The notes under the pieces are model-generated. The model did no database searches. It was not told where the DNA came from and worked only from the letters and a program-made list of their open reading frames with translations. A DNA stretch of 64,000 nucleotides, from positions 3,731,894 to 3,795,893 of the forward strand of contig NZ_LT963430.1 of assembly GCF_900199405.1 (NCBI RefSeq), in the 5' to 3' direction. The translations under genes were made by a program, and so were the position numbers. The DNA comes from Beduinella massiliensis. GTDB taxonomy: Bacteria; Bacillota; Clostridia; Christensenellales; Aristaeellaceae. Of the stretch, positions 1 to 8,880 are shown piece by piece (positions within the stretch are counted from its first letter, which is position 1; the number at the start of each line of letters is the position of its first letter).

Positions 1-1
1 G

Positions 2-451
2 CGCGGCGTTCGCAGCGTCGATCCTAACGCGAGCATCGCCTATATCGCCTATCTGGATACGCTCCGCGTCCCAGAGCACATCCAGCCCGAGCCAGGCGTA
101 TTTCTGGAATACGCTCCGATCAAGCGACGGCCTGACGTAGCACTGAACGATCCACGGTGCGAGGAAAACCGTCTCGAATGCGCGCCGCTGCCCGCGCTGC
201 TGCAATGCTTCGGCCAGCAGGGCGCGCAGGTTCTCGAGTATTGGCTGGACAATTCCCTGCTCTCGGGCTGGAAGGTTCCACCCAAGCCCTTCAAGCTTCA
301 AAGCGACGTGCTTCGTTCGGACGTCGCCTATTATCGCTCGCTCGGTTTTCAGTCGATCACCTCGTTTGCCTGTTACTTGGGCGCGGATTACGTCGCCCTG
401 CACGGGAAACCAGATCTTCGTGCCTACGGGGAAGCGCTGGCACACCCCTGA
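2..451 (+). CDS. C-terminal part of a DUF4838-type (alpha-glucuronidase-like) protein
   Basis: The reading frame is open from the window edge and ends at a TGA at 449-451, giving 149 residues. It carries the features I associate with the C-terminal half of DUF4838 proteins: AYLDTLRVPEHIQPEPG, then FLEYAPIKR, then YWLDNSLLSGWKVPPK, and a final SITSFACYLGADY segment. DUF4838 proteins are carbohydrate-related, resemble alpha-glucuronidases and are usually found with sugar-utilisation genes. The substrate cannot be read from this fragment. The N-terminal part lies outside the window. A strong hairpin terminator follows ten bases after the stop, so this is the last gene of its transcript. The family call rests on recognised sequence patterns and not on an alignment. 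Confidence 0.7.
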   Translation, partial: RGVRSVDPNASIAYIAYLDTLRVPEHIQPEPGVFLEYAPIKRRPDVALNDPRCEENRLECAPLPALLQCFGQQGAQVLEYWLDNSLLSGWKVPPKPFKLQSDVLRSDVAYYRSLGFQSITSFACYLGADYVALHGKPDLRAYGEALAHP

Positions 452-460
452 CGCACGAAT

Positions 461-497
461 GCCGCGGCCCTCACTTGGAGGCCGCGGCGTTGTTTTT
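461..497. terminator. Intrinsic terminator between convergent genes
   Basis: A nine-base-pair GC stem (461-469 with 480-488, GCCGCGGCC/GGCCGCGGC) with a ten-base loop is followed on the plus strand by a T-rich run at 489-497. It lies between the plus-strand DUF4838 gene and the convergent minus-strand phosphatase gene, so the stem may serve both. Confidence 0.8.
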
Positions 498-509
498 GGG
501 GTTCTCTTT

Positions 510-1253
510 TTATCTTCCCGTGCTCTGCAAAATCTCGCTTGGGAGCGCCTCGTGCACCTCGTCGTAAAGCCCGGCGCGTGAGACGTCCTCGCCGCCTGCG
601 TACAGATGCGACGTATCGCCCAGCTGCATGCATCGGAAGACAACCTCTCCCTTTTTGCGCTCTTCGCTGACGAACGTCGTCACGGAGCTCGCAGGCAGGA
701 ACATGCCCTGCCACAGGAGAACGGGCGAAATCCCCGTCAGGTGCGATACGAGCGCCATGCCCAGCGCAAAGTGACAGAAGAGCGCAATGGTGTCCGCAGT
801 ATTCTGGCCGCAGGCATAAATCAAGCCCTGTCGCTTAAATCCATAGCGCGCGAGCAGTTCGTCCAGTCCGCAAGCCGCCTGTGCGTATACCTCGCCCGCG
901 TCGCCGGTGCGCATCAGTCCCTCATCGGCCCAGGTATCCAGGCTGAAGAGCTCGGGCTGTTTCGTCCAGTACTGGGGCATCAGATTCCAGGGGATGTTCG
1001 GTTCCCCCGTCTTGGGGTTCACGACCCGACCGTGAAATTCCCGAAGCCAAGGAAGCACCTCCGCCTCCCGCCCGAGCCGCGCAAGCGTGGGGGCAGCCGT
1101 AGCCTGCGCCCGGCCCAGAGGTGAAACAAAAAAATCCCGAATGCTCATGCGGCAAAGACGCGCGCTCAGGAGCTCCGCCTCGCGGAATCCCTTTTCGGTA
1201 AGGCTGTCGCGCGCATAGTCGGGCTCCGCATGGCGAATGATGAGGATCTTCAC
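510..1253 (-). CDS. Histidine phosphatase family protein (phosphoglycerate-mutase-like)
   Basis: A 247-residue protein begins with IIRHAEPDY. His8 sits in the RHxE phosphohistidine motif that defines the histidine phosphatase superfamily. The second catalytic His is probably His161 in LFCHFALG, the form often seen in clostridial members, followed by LTGISPVLLWQG. Members hydrolyse phosphate monoesters and small ones have diverse or unknown substrates, so no specific reaction is claimed. The start is a GTG at 1253 preceded by GGGAGGG. It lies 51 bases downstream of the DegT aminotransferase gene on the same strand and is probably cotranscribed with it. There is no signal peptide, so the protein is probably cytoplasmic. 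Confidence 0.85.
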   Translation of the reverse strand: MKILIIRHAEPDYARDSLTEKGFREAELLSARLCRMSIRDFFVSPLGRAQATAAPTLARLGREAEVLPWLREFHGRVVNPKTGEPNIPWNLMPQYWTKQPELFSLDTWADEGLMRTGDAGEVYAQAACGLDELLARYGFKRQGLIYACGQNTADTIALFCHFALGMALVSHLTGISPVLLWQGMFLPASSVTTFVSEERKKGEVVFRCMQLGDTSHLYAGGEDVSRAGLYDEVHEALPSEILQSTGR

Positions 1254-1304
1254 AGCATTCCCTCCCGCGTCAAAGAACAGGCCTACCCCCGATGTACCTT
1301 CCCG

Positions 1305-2477
1305 TCAGCGCTTGTACCTTTTTACAATGTCCAGCACCGCGTCCGCGACGTACGCGGCGTCCTGTTCCGTGAGGCGCGAATACATCGGCAGGGAGATTTC
1401 CGTCTCAAAGAAACGCTCCGCCTTGGGGAAGTCGCCTTCGCTGAAGCCAAAGCGCCTTCTGTACGCGCTCATCAGGTGCACGGGGATGAAGTGCACGCTC
1501 GTGCCTACGTTGCGCTCCGCCAGCTCCTCGATAAAGCGGTCGCGGTCGATGGTCAGCGTCTCGGGACGGATGCGCAGCACGTACAGATGGCGGCTGTGCT
1601 CCGTCTGCTCCGGCGTCCTTTGCAGCAGCAGCTCCTCGCGCCCGGAGAAGGCCTGCTCGTAGACGGCGACCGCCTTCATCCGCTCGCGCTGCATCTGCGG
1701 CATACGTTGAAGCTGTATGAGCCCCAGCGCCGCCTGGATGTCAAACATGTTGTACTTAAAGCCGAACTCCGCGATGTCGTAACGGTAGGAACCGCCTTTT
1801 CCGTAACGATTCCACGCGTTGCGGCTCATGCCGTGGCAGGAAAACACGCCCGCGCGCTCGGCGATGGCGTCGTCGTCCGTCACCAGCATGCCGCCCTCCC
1901 CGGTCGCGAGGTTCTTCGTCGCGTAGAAGCTGAACGACGCCGCACCCATCGGATGGCGGCCGATCGGTTCGCCGTGATATCTCGTCTCCACCGCGTGCGC
2001 GGCATCCTCGCTCAGAAACAGCCCGTGCGCCTTCGCGATGGCGCGGATAGCGTCAAGGTCGCAGGCGACGCCCGAATAGTGCACCGGAACGAGCGCCCTG
2101 GTGCGCTTCGTAACCTTTTTTTCGATCTCGTCGGGATCAATGCAGCCCGTTTCCTCGTCGATGTCCGCAAACACCGGCGTCGCGCCCGTATGCACGATGG
2201 TGCTCGCTGTCGACGCGAACGTCATGGGCGTGGTGATGACCTCGTCGCCCGGCCCAATGTCGTTTGCGAGAAGCGCCAGATGCAGTGCAGCCGTGCAGGA
2301 ATTTACGGCGATGGCGTGCTTTGCGCCGACGTATTGCGCAAAACGCTTCTCGAATTCGATCGTCTGCGGTCCCTTTGCCCACCAGCCCGAACGAATGGTT
2401 GCGGCTGCGCTTTCCACCTCCGCTTCGGATACGTCCGGAATGCAGAAGGGCAGGAACGTGTCTCTCGATTTAAACAT
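1305..2477 (-). CDS. DegT/DnrJ/EryC1/StrS family aminotransferase
   Basis: A 390-residue PLP enzyme. Using the ATG at 2477 (GAGGAG eight bases upstream), the protein starts FKSRDTFLPF. Lys188 in SFYATKNLATGEGG is the expected internal-aldimine lysine, SEDAAHA (156-162) holds the PLP-binding Asp, and NSCTAALHLAL binds the cofactor phosphate. Family members transfer an amino group to keto-sugar nucleotides, for example in making amino sugars for surface polysaccharides. The sugar acted on here is not known. The frame stays open upstream of 2477, but that extension is rich in Arg and Cys and lacks family features, so it was rejected. The gene lies between mgtE and the histidine phosphatase, all on the minus strand. 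Confidence 0.92.
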   Translation of the reverse strand: MFKSRDTFLPFCIPDVSEAEVESAAATIRSGWWAKGPQTIEFEKRFAQYVGAKHAIAVNSCTAALHLALLANDIGPGDEVITTPMTFASTASTIVHTGATPVFADIDEETGCIDPDEIEKKVTKRTRALVPVHYSGVACDLDAIRAIAKAHGLFLSEDAAHAVETRYHGEPIGRHPMGAASFSFYATKNLATGEGGMLVTDDDAIAERAGVFSCHGMSRNAWNRYGKGGSYRYDIAEFGFKYNMFDIQAALGLIQLQRMPQMQRERMKAVAVYEQAFSGREELLLQRTPEQTEHSRHLYVLRIRPETLTIDRDRFIEELAERNVGTSVHFIPVHLMSAYRRRFGFSEGDFPKAERFFETEISLPMYSRLTEQDAAYVADAVLDIVKRYKR

Positions 2478-2586
2478 GCGGTTATCTCCTCGCGTGCGCG
2501 GTGCGAGCCGCGCGCGCCCAACGTATCTTATGAAAACACACGAAACAGATGCGAACCCCCGATGCGCGCAAGAAGCAGAAGCCTCG

Positions 2587-3936
2587 TCATACGCCCAGCA
2601 GCACCGTCGCCATGGTGAAGTAGATCGCCAGCGAACAGGCATCCACGATGGTGGTGATCATCGGCGAAGCCATGATCGCCGGGTCAAGTCCCAGCTTTTT
2701 CGCCCCCATGGGGAGCAGGCATCCCACGGCCTTTGCGATGACGACCGTGCAGAACATCGAAAGGCTCACCGTCACCGCCACCATTACGCCCGCGCGCACG
2801 AAGATCAGCATGCGAACAAAGTTCACGGCGGAAAGAATGACGCCGCAGATGAGCGCCACGCGCAGCTCCTTCCACAGCACGCGCCACACATCGCTCGTCT
2901 CCACCTCGCCCAGCGCCATGTTGCGGATGACCATGACCGAGGTCTGCGAACCGGAGTTTCCGCCCGTATCCATCAGCATGGGAATGAAGGAGGTCAAAAT
3001 CACCATGCCCGCGAGCACGCTCTCGAAGTGCGAGATGATGGACCCCGTGAACGTCGCGGAGATCATGAGCAGCAGCAGCCACGGCACGCGATTCTTCGCC
3101 AGCGTCCACACGCTGGACTTGAGGTACTCCTGATCGGACGGCGTCATGGCGGCCATCTTCTCAAAGTCCTCGGTGTTCTCTTCCTGGATGACGTCCACGA
3201 TGTCGTCGACCGTGATGATGCCGACGAGCCGTTCCTCGGTATCGCAGACGGGGATGGACATCAGGTCGTAACGGCGGAAGTCCTCCGCCACCGCCTCCTG
3301 ATCGTCGGTGGTGTGCGCGAAGACCGGGTTTTGCTCCATGATCTCGCGGATCGTCTGCGTTTCCGGCGCCACGATCAGCTTGCGCAGCGACACCGTTCCC
3401 ATCAGCTTGCGCTGCTGGTCGATGACATAGCAGGTATACACGGTTTCCTTGTCGACGCCCGTGCGGCGGATGTGATCCATCGCCTTGCGCACGGTAAAGT
3501 AGTCGTGCAGATCGACGTATTCCGTCGTCATCAGGCTGCCGGCGCTGTTTTCCGGGTAGCGCAGCAGCTGGTTAATAAGACTGCGCGTCTGTTCGTCCGC
3601 GTTTTGCAGCACCTTTTTGACGACGCCGGCGGGCATTTCCTCCAGGAAGTCCACCGTGTCGTCCATGAACATCTCGTCCATCAGATGGCGAACTTCCAAC
3701 CCCGACATGGACTCCACGATGACCTGCTGCTGCTCCGCGGACATGTAAGAGAACACGTCCGACGAAATATCCTTGGGCAGCAGCCGGAACAGGCGAACGA
3801 CGAGATCCCCCTCCTGTTCCTCCATCGCTTCCGCGATGTCGACCGGGGGAATTTCTACTACGCGCGCCTTAAACGCCTGCATCTTGCCCGCCTGCACGAG
3901 CTGCATCAATTCCAGCAGGATTTCCTTTTCTTCCAT
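2587..3936 (-). CDS. mgtE: Magnesium transporter MgtE
   Basis: A 449-residue Mg2+ channel/transporter of normal length. The order is an N-terminal superhelical MgtE_N domain (about 10-130), two CBS domains (about 137-260) that sense cytoplasmic Mg2+ in the family, and a five-helix membrane domain (about 285-449) with the signature FIPMLMDTGGNSGSQ. The ATG at 3936 has GAGGAG upstream. It sits behind a 5' region of about 230 bases with a possible promoter. Many Bacillota mgtE genes have an M-box Mg2+ riboswitch there, but I could not find the conserved M-box blocks. Downstream, 109 bases separate it from the DegT gene. Confidence 0.95.
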   Translation of the reverse strand: MEEKEILLELMQLVQAGKMQAFKARVVEIPPVDIAEAMEEQEGDLVVRLFRLLPKDISSDVFSYMSAEQQQVIVESMSGLEVRHLMDEMFMDDTVDFLEEMPAGVVKKVLQNADEQTRSLINQLLRYPENSAGSLMTTEYVDLHDYFTVRKAMDHIRRTGVDKETVYTCYVIDQQRKLMGTVSLRKLIVAPETQTIREIMEQNPVFAHTTDDQEAVAEDFRRYDLMSIPVCDTEERLVGIITVDDIVDVIQEENTEDFEKMAAMTPSDQEYLKSSVWTLAKNRVPWLLLLMISATFTGSIISHFESVLAGMVILTSFIPMLMDTGGNSGSQTSVMVIRNMALGEVETSDVWRVLWKELRVALICGVILSAVNFVRMLIFVRAGVMVAVTVSLSMFCTVVIAKAVGCLLPMGAKKLGLDPAIMASPMITTIVDACSLAIYFTMATVLLGV

Positions 3937-4202
3937 ATAGATAGCTCCTCTCGTTCTGATTCATGGGCCGAAGGGCATTCGGACATGAGGACAGGACGCG
4001 AGGCATCTCCGGACGGGCTGCCGGGGTCGCGGGATCAGCGCGCAAAAGGGCGAGAAGCGCGCACTTTCCCCGTCATCGGCGGCACCCCGATACTTCGGGG
4101 AACGCCCGCATCATGACCATGATCGTCCACGTTTCTCACCTCACAATAAATAAAGGGATAAAAAGCCCTGTATAGGTTAACGCCGCGCCTGCAAAAAGTC
4201 AA
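3937..4202 (-). promoter_or_regulatory. mgtE promoter candidate and long leader
   Basis: On the minus strand, TTGACT (4197-4202), a 17-base spacer and TAACCT (4174-4179) form a moderate sigma-A promoter. The transcript would have a leader of about 230 bases before mgtE, including a CCCCGA/TCGGGG hairpin. A GAGGTGAG block recalls the start of M-box riboswitches, but the other conserved M-box segments are absent. The leader is unexplained. Confidence 0.4.
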
Positions 4203-4224
4203 GCATTTTATCCTGCGCCTTCGT

Positions 4225-5145
4225 CTAGAGCACGTTGCCCACATGCTCTATGTATTCTTCCAGGCACCAGTCATTGTATTCCATGATCGTCGCAGCTTCC
4301 ACGCCCACATAGCGAACGTGCCAGGCCTCGGCCAGATAGCCCGTGATCTTTTCCTTTTCTTCCTTGTACCGGACGACAAATCCGTACGCGTAGCAGTTCT
4401 CATGCAGCCATTTCTGCTGCTTCGTCCCCTTGAAGGAGACGCCCGGCACCGTGATGTCGAACGCGAGGCCCGTCTGGTGCTCGCTCGCGCCTGCGGGCGC
4501 GACGGTCTGATAGGTCGCCTGAAGCGCTTTCTCCTTGGACAAGCCGTTTTTCGTCCTGTAAATGTACACCTGATCGTCCACCAGGGACTGCTGGTAGTCG
4601 TAGGTGCGGTACCCGGCGCTCACCTGCCAGTTTCCTATCCCCTCGTCCACCGCGTCCTGAATCATGGCGATGAGCGCATCGACAGCCTCCCGATCGCCCT
4701 GAATGTCCTTTCCCTTGATCTTGATGAGGCCGTCCGGCACCACCTCCGTCAGCTTCACGAGATTTCCCGGCACGAACGACTTCTCCAGCCGGTTGTCGCG
4801 GTTGACGAGCAGAATCGTCTTTTGCGGCCGCGGCGTGGGGGCGGGCGTCGGGGCCAGGGTCGGCGCAGGCGTCGGGCTCGGCGTCGCCGTCGGGGTAGGC
4901 GTGGGCGTAGGCGTCGGACTTGGCGTAGGCGAGGGGCTCGGCGTCGCCGTCGGAATCGCGGTCGGCGCGGGCGTAGGCGTATAGCCGAGAAGCGGCGCGA
5001 CGACAGACACGGCCGCGTCCTTAAACGGCCGCACGCCGTACACGAGCAGCAGGTCCGCCGCGACGACCGCGAGCAACACAAAGATCGCGATCAGCAGCTT
5101 CTTGAAGGGGTTCGGCGGACGCCTGCGGCGATTCTTACGGTTCAT
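4225..5145 (-). CDS. Membrane-anchored M15 family D,D-carboxypeptidase (VanY-like) with Thr-Pro linker
   Basis: A 306-residue protein. A basic N-terminus leads into one membrane helix (about 17-37). A Thr/Pro/Ala/Ser repeat linker follows (about 56-107, mostly TP, SP and AP pairs), then a D,D-peptidase domain. The M15 zinc site is visible: [10 protein letters not shown] gives His223 and Asp230, and [10 protein letters not shown] gives Glu273 and His276. Family members cut the terminal D-Ala from peptidoglycan stem peptides outside the membrane, and the rigid linker would let the domain reach into the wall. The ATG at 5145 follows AAGGGGG. It is the last gene of the MBOAT/SGNH operon, 13 bases after its neighbour, which suggests a shared envelope role. 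Confidence 0.9.
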   Translation of the reverse strand: MNRKNRRRRPPNPFKKLLIAIFVLLAVVAADLLLVYGVRPFKDAAVSVVAPLLGYTPTPAPTAIPTATPSPSPTPSPTPTPTPTPTATPSPTPAPTLAPTPAPTPRPQKTILLVNRDNRLEKSFVPGNLVKLTEVVPDGLIKIKGKDIQGDREAVDALIAMIQDAVDEGIGNWQVSAGYRTYDYQQSLVDDQVYIYRTKNGLSKEKALQATYQTVAPAGASEHQTGLAFDITVPGVSFKGTKQQKWLHENCYAYGFVVRYKEEKEKITGYLAEAWHVRYVGVEAATIMEYNDWCLEEYIEHVGNVL

Positions 5146-5158
5146 GCTTTTCCCCCTT

Positions 5159-6256
5159 TTATTCGTTCATTTGGGCACGCATCTGCGAAAGCGCTTCCTC
5201 GCCCGGCGCTTCAAACGCATCCACCATTTCGCGAATGACATCGTTTGCGGCGCGTAGTTTCGACGAGTCCGTGCGCATTTCCCCGGACGCGATCTTTTCC
5301 ACGACTATGTCATTGACCTCCGGCCGGTGATGCATGCTGTCCTTGTACTGGTCGAGGTCCGTGACGACGTCGATCCATGCCTGAAAATCGTAGAGCTGTA
5401 CATTCTCGAAGCCGTCCAGCGCTTCCGCCACGAGCAGCCGGTGATAGAGCGCCTGCTCCAGCGTGCCCGACTGCGCGTATCTCACCCACTCCAGGATGCT
5501 GTAGGGCGGAAAGTACAGGAAGAACGTCGTTTCAGGGTGCGCCTGTACGTAGGGAATCAGGCAATGCTCCAGGTGGTAGCGTACCGCATCCGCGTCCCCG
5601 TCCGGGGGGAGCTGCTCCCCATAAGGGCTATAGCTCATGGAAAGCAGCGTCTTTTCGCGGCCGTACGTCATCCGGTCTCCCCAATAGTACAGCGTGTCAA
5701 AGTCGATCCCCGGCTCCGCCCCCGCGAACATGGCGGACAGCGCCTCCGGGACATGTGAAAAGAGAACGGATTGATTAAACCAATACTGCACGTCGTCCAG
5801 AATCGATGGGGTATACAGGTAGCGCGGCAGCTCCAGAGGCACTTCGTCCGGATTTGCGGAAAGCGCGAACTCATCCAACGAAAGAAATACGCAGGCAACG
5901 TCGTGCGTTTCAAACGCGGCTTCCAGCATCGTGCGGTAATTCTCCATCGTGCCGCCCTCGAAGGACAGCTTCGCGCAGGTCACGTCGAACAGCTCGTTCA
6001 CCTGCGACGCCCGCGTATTTTCCGTCATGGAGGAACCCAGGTACACGGCATCGTAAGGCACGTTGCGTGCAATACCGACGTTATAATATGCCTGCATGCC
6101 GCTGCGCGCCTCAAAGGCGAAGCGGGGCGCATGATAGCAGATAAAGGGGTCTACCCAGGCGACGAGGCCCGCGACGGCGGAAAGGAGCAGTATCGACGCC
6201 CCGAGCACGCCCACGGCCCACCGCCTGTTATTCCTCGTTTTCATAGACGATGTCAT
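5159..6256 (-). CDS. SGNH-like membrane protein, first of two paralogues (predicted O-acyl transfer partner of MBOAT)
   Basis: A 365-residue protein with one N-terminal membrane helix (about 13-35) and an outside domain. It carries YLGSSMTENTRASQ (GSSMTEN at 74-80), which resembles the block-I serine of DltD/AlgJ-type SGNH proteins, and YKDSMHHRPEVN near the C-terminus, a plausible Asp/His pair. It is clearly paralogous to the next gene upstream (shared VDPF, GIA(R/K)N, SMTEN, YPPYS and HHxPExN segments). Such proteins work with an MBOAT protein to move acyl groups onto cell-surface polymers. The polymer is unknown here. The gene overlaps the end of its upstream paralogue by 29 bases. A second ATG at 6244 is an alternative start. 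Confidence 0.75.
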   Translation of the reverse strand: MTSSMKTRNNRRWAVGVLGASILLLSAVAGLVAWVDPFICYHAPRFAFEARSGMQAYYNVGIARNVPYDAVYLGSSMTENTRASQVNELFDVTCAKLSFEGGTMENYRTMLEAAFETHDVACVFLSLDEFALSANPDEVPLELPRYLYTPSILDDVQYWFNQSVLFSHVPEALSAMFAGAEPGIDFDTLYYWGDRMTYGREKTLLSMSYSPYGEQLPPDGDADAVRYHLEHCLIPYVQAHPETTFFLYFPPYSILEWVRYAQSGTLEQALYHRLLVAEALDGFENVQLYDFQAWIDVVTDLDQYKDSMHHRPEVNDIVVEKIASGEMRTDSSKLRAANDVIREMVDAFEAPGEEALSQMRAQMNE

Positions 6257-7283
6257 CCACCCAGCTGTAGATCGTTTCGTCGTGCTCGTACACGTCGTAG
6301 AGATCCGTCACCAGACCGTCGCCCGCGGCGATGCACTCCGCGATCGCCATGTTGATTTCCGGCGTATGATGGGACGTATCCTTATAGTTGTTCAGGTCGC
6401 GCACCCATTCCTCGCGCGCCTGGAAGTCGAAGATTTTGACGTTGTCGTAAGAGAGCAGGCGCTCGGTAATGAGCTCCTTCATGTTCAGCACGAAGTCCAG
6501 ATGGCCCTTTTGATACATCGTGAACCATTCCATCACGCTGTAGGGCGGATAGTAAATGAGGAACTCCGTCTCCGGGTGCTGCTCGATAAAAGGGAGCAGG
6601 TTTTGCTGAAGGTTGTCGTTCATCTCCTTCTCGAAGATGTTCGCATCCCACATCTCCGCGACCGGCCCCTTGAGGTTTACGCCCGTCATGACCGTCTCTT
6701 CGCTGTATACGTAGTTGCCGCCCCAGCTGTACATCGTGTCGCGGTCGTCGTCCGTCAGGCCGCTCGCGTTGTACTCGTACAGGTCGTGCAGACGCGTGAG
6801 CAGCACGTCCTTGTTCAGCAGGTAATGGACGTCGTTGAAGGGGTTGCCGTCGTACAGGTACATCGGTACGTACTGCGCGGTCGAATCCTTCTCCGCCATG
6901 AAGGAATAGACGTCCAGATCGTAGACGACGCGCTTCATCTCGTGCGTGCGGAAGGCCGTGTCCAGCAGGATCGCATGGTTACGGGCGGTTCCGCCGCTGG
7001 TCACCAGCTTGATCCATTCCCCGCCGAAGAGCTCCTGGTACTGCGAGGGCAGCGCGTTTTCCGTCATCGACGTGCCCACGACCGCGCTGTCGTAGGAATA
7101 GTTCTTGGCGATGCCCGCGTTGGTGTACACCTGCGTCGTGTACTCGATCAGCGGCGTGTAAAACGACGCCTTGCGATAAATCTGGAACGGATCGACGATG
7201 AAGACGGTGCCCGCACAAAGCGCCAGCGCCAGCAGGAGCGAAGCGAGCACACCGACGGCAAAGCGCTTCATTTTTTTATTCAC
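6228..7283 (-). CDS. SGNH-like membrane protein, second paralogue
   Basis: A 351-residue protein with an N-terminal membrane helix (about 7-30), then VDPFQIY and VVGTSMTENALPSQ, which holds the predicted nucleophilic serine. The C-terminal block NNYKDTSHHTPEIN could supply the Asp and His. Length and motif order match the neighbouring paralogue, so the pair arose by duplication. The start is a GTG at 7283 preceded by GGGAGGA. It begins 16 bases after the MBOAT gene. In alginate, D-alanine and peptidoglycan acylation systems, one MBOAT protein delivers the acyl group and an SGNH-like partner transfers it outside. Two partners for one MBOAT may mean two acceptors or two steps (inference). Confidence 0.75.
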   Translation of the reverse strand: MNKKMKRFAVGVLASLLLALALCAGTVFIVDPFQIYRKASFYTPLIEYTTQVYTNAGIAKNYSYDSAVVGTSMTENALPSQYQELFGGEWIKLVTSGGTARNHAILLDTAFRTHEMKRVVYDLDVYSFMAEKDSTAQYVPMYLYDGNPFNDVHYLLNKDVLLTRLHDLYEYNASGLTDDDRDTMYSWGGNYVYSEETVMTGVNLKGPVAEMWDANIFEKEMNDNLQQNLLPFIEQHPETEFLIYYPPYSVMEWFTMYQKGHLDFVLNMKELITERLLSYDNVKIFDFQAREEWVRDLNNYKDTSHHTPEINMAIAECIAAGDGLVTDLYDVYEHDETIYSWVDDIVYENEE

Positions 7284-7298
7284 AGCGATTCCTCCCGC

Positions 7299-8732
7299 TT
7301 AAAAGTTATAATACAGAAACACGCTCACGCCCGAAAGCGAAAGAATGGAGACGACCAGCAGCGCGACAGTGAGGACGGCGCGGCCGAACGTCGGCTGGAA
7401 CCGGTCGGTGAGTTCAAAGGTGTTGGGCAGCCCCAGCACCGCGAAAAGGGCGAGCGCATACCAGACCTCCGTCACGATCGCGTTGTAGCCGGGGTGCAGG
7501 CCCATCGGCAGGGTAAACACGTTCGTGATGCTCGAACTGAGCGCGCCGAAGTTCATGGTAAACATCCCACGCAGCACCGTAAGGGCACTTTCCATGGTCT
7601 CCGCGCGGAAGAATACCCAGGCAACGACCACAAAGAGGAATGTGATGAGCCAGGACAGCGCCGGGTGCAGCCCGTCAAACTGCTTGCGAAAGACGCGGTA
7701 CAATACGCTCATCAGGCCGTGCAGCGCGCCCCAGAGGATGAACAGCCAGCCCGCGCCGTGCCAAAGGCCGCTCACGAGGAAGACCACCATCAGGTTAAGG
7801 CAGGTGCGGGGCAGACCCTTACGGCTGCCGCCCAGCGGGAAATAGATGTAGTTGGTAAAGAAACGGTTGAGGGTGATATGCCAGCGCTGCCAGAACTCCT
7901 TGATGTTCTGCGCCTTGTAGGGCGAGTTGAAGTTCTGCGGGATTCGGATGTTGAACATGCGCCCCAGGCCCATCGCCATGTCGCAGTAGCCAGAAAAGTC
8001 GAAGTAGAGCTGAAACGCGAACGCCAGCGCAACGAACCAGGCCTCCGGCGTGTTGAGCGCCTGCCCCGCGCCAAAGCCCCACTCCGCAACCTTGGCAAAC
8101 GTGTCGGCCACGATGACCTTCTTGAACAGGCCCAGCGCAAACGCGTACAGCCCCGGCGCGAAGTTTTCAAAGCGGAAGCTGCGGTTGCCCGGATCCTCAA
8201 ACTGGGGGACGATCTCGCTGTGCAGCACGATCGGGCCCGCGATGAGCTGCGGAAAGAAGGTGACGAAGAGCGCGTAATCCAGCAGCCCATAACGCGGCAC
8301 GGTCCGCCTGTAGCTGTCGATGACGTAAGAGAGCTGTTGGAAGGTGAAGAAGCTGATGCCCAGCGGCAGCATGATCCGATGAAGCACGAACGAAGTGCCC
8401 GCGAGGGCGTTCAGATTCTGCACGAAGAAGTCGTAGTACTTGTAATACCCCAGCACGCCGAGGTTGCCGGCAAGACCCACGGCGAGCAGCACGCGGCGAA
8501 GCCCGCGTTTTTGCGCGGTGAGCATGCCCTGGCTGAGCGCGTAGTTCCCCAGAATGCTCAGCACGATGATGGGCAGGTATTTCACATTAAAATACGCGTA
8601 GAAGACGAGCGAGCACCCGACCAGCCAGACCTTCCCCAGCGGCAGCCTTTTAAAGAGGCGCCCAAGGCCAAAGTACCCCAGGAGCGTTGCGGGCAAAAAG
8701 GCCAGGATGAAAATATAGGAGTTAAAAAGCAT
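7299..8732 (-). CDS. MBOAT family O-acyltransferase (AlgI/DltB/PatA-like)
   Basis: A 477-residue multi-spanning membrane protein of normal length for bacterial MBOATs. The conserved LVSGLWHGAGWLFILWG holds the membrane-embedded catalytic His, and the segments FSGYCDMAMGLGRMF, FNSPYKAQNIKEFWQRWHITL and FTNYIYFPLGGSRKG are typical of the AlgI/PatA branch. Family members pass an acyl group, often acetyl, across the membrane for attachment to a surface glycan. The ATG at 8732 follows AAGGAGAG. It is the first gene of an operon with two SGNH-like proteins and an M15 carboxypeptidase, so peptidoglycan or a wall polymer is the likely acceptor (inference from context). Confidence 0.93.
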   Translation of the reverse strand: MLFNSYIFILAFLPATLLGYFGLGRLFKRLPLGKVWLVGCSLVFYAYFNVKYLPIIVLSILGNYALSQGMLTAQKRGLRRVLLAVGLAGNLGVLGYYKYYDFFVQNLNALAGTSFVLHRIMLPLGISFFTFQQLSYVIDSYRRTVPRYGLLDYALFVTFFPQLIAGPIVLHSEIVPQFEDPGNRSFRFENFAPGLYAFALGLFKKVIVADTFAKVAEWGFGAGQALNTPEAWFVALAFAFQLYFDFSGYCDMAMGLGRMFNIRIPQNFNSPYKAQNIKEFWQRWHITLNRFFTNYIYFPLGGSRKGLPRTCLNLMVVFLVSGLWHGAGWLFILWGALHGLMSVLYRVFRKQFDGLHPALSWLITFLFVVVAWVFFRAETMESALTVLRGMFTMNFGALSSSITNVFTLPMGLHPGYNAIVTEVWYALALFAVLGLPNTFELTDRFQPTFGRAVLTVALLVVSILSLSGVSVFLYYNF

Positions 8733-8772
8733 CGTTCAAACTCTCCTTTTGCATGCGGACATAATCAGAATT

Positions 8773-8802
8773 ATTATACACGATCAGGAGGCGATACGTA
8801 AA
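8773..8802 (-). promoter_or_regulatory. Promoter candidate for the MBOAT operon
   Basis: Minus-strand TTTACG (8797-8802), an 18-base spacer and a perfect TATAAT (8773-8778) lie about 40 bases before the MBOAT start. It is divergent from the MATE promoter. Confidence 0.55.
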
Positions 8803-8842
8803 GCGAGCCCGCCGAATTGGCAGTGAATAAAGAAAAAACGCT

Positions 8843-8871
8843 TTGCCAAATCTTCAAATGCCTGCTATAAT
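8843..8871 (+). promoter_or_regulatory. Promoter of the MATE gene leader
   Basis: TTGCCA (8843-8848), a 17-base spacer and TATAAT (8866-8871). Transcription would begin near 8878, just before the first of two terminator-like hairpins. Confidence 0.85.
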
Positions 8872-8880
8872 TTAGTTAAC

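Noticed and set aside
2101-4116. A 671-codon plus-strand open frame antisense to mgtE and DegT
   Set aside because: High GC makes long antisense frames common. The sequence is rich in His and Arg without domain features, and mgtE and DegT on the other strand are unambiguous.
3937-4202. M-box Mg2+ riboswitch
   Set aside because: Only a GAGGTGAG-like block is present. The conserved central and 3' M-box sequences were not found, so it was not called.
4860-4980. Short tandem DNA repeat in the carboxypeptidase gene
   Set aside because: The repeats encode a continuous Thr/Pro/Ser/Ala linker in frame, so this is a coded spacer and not an independent repeat array.
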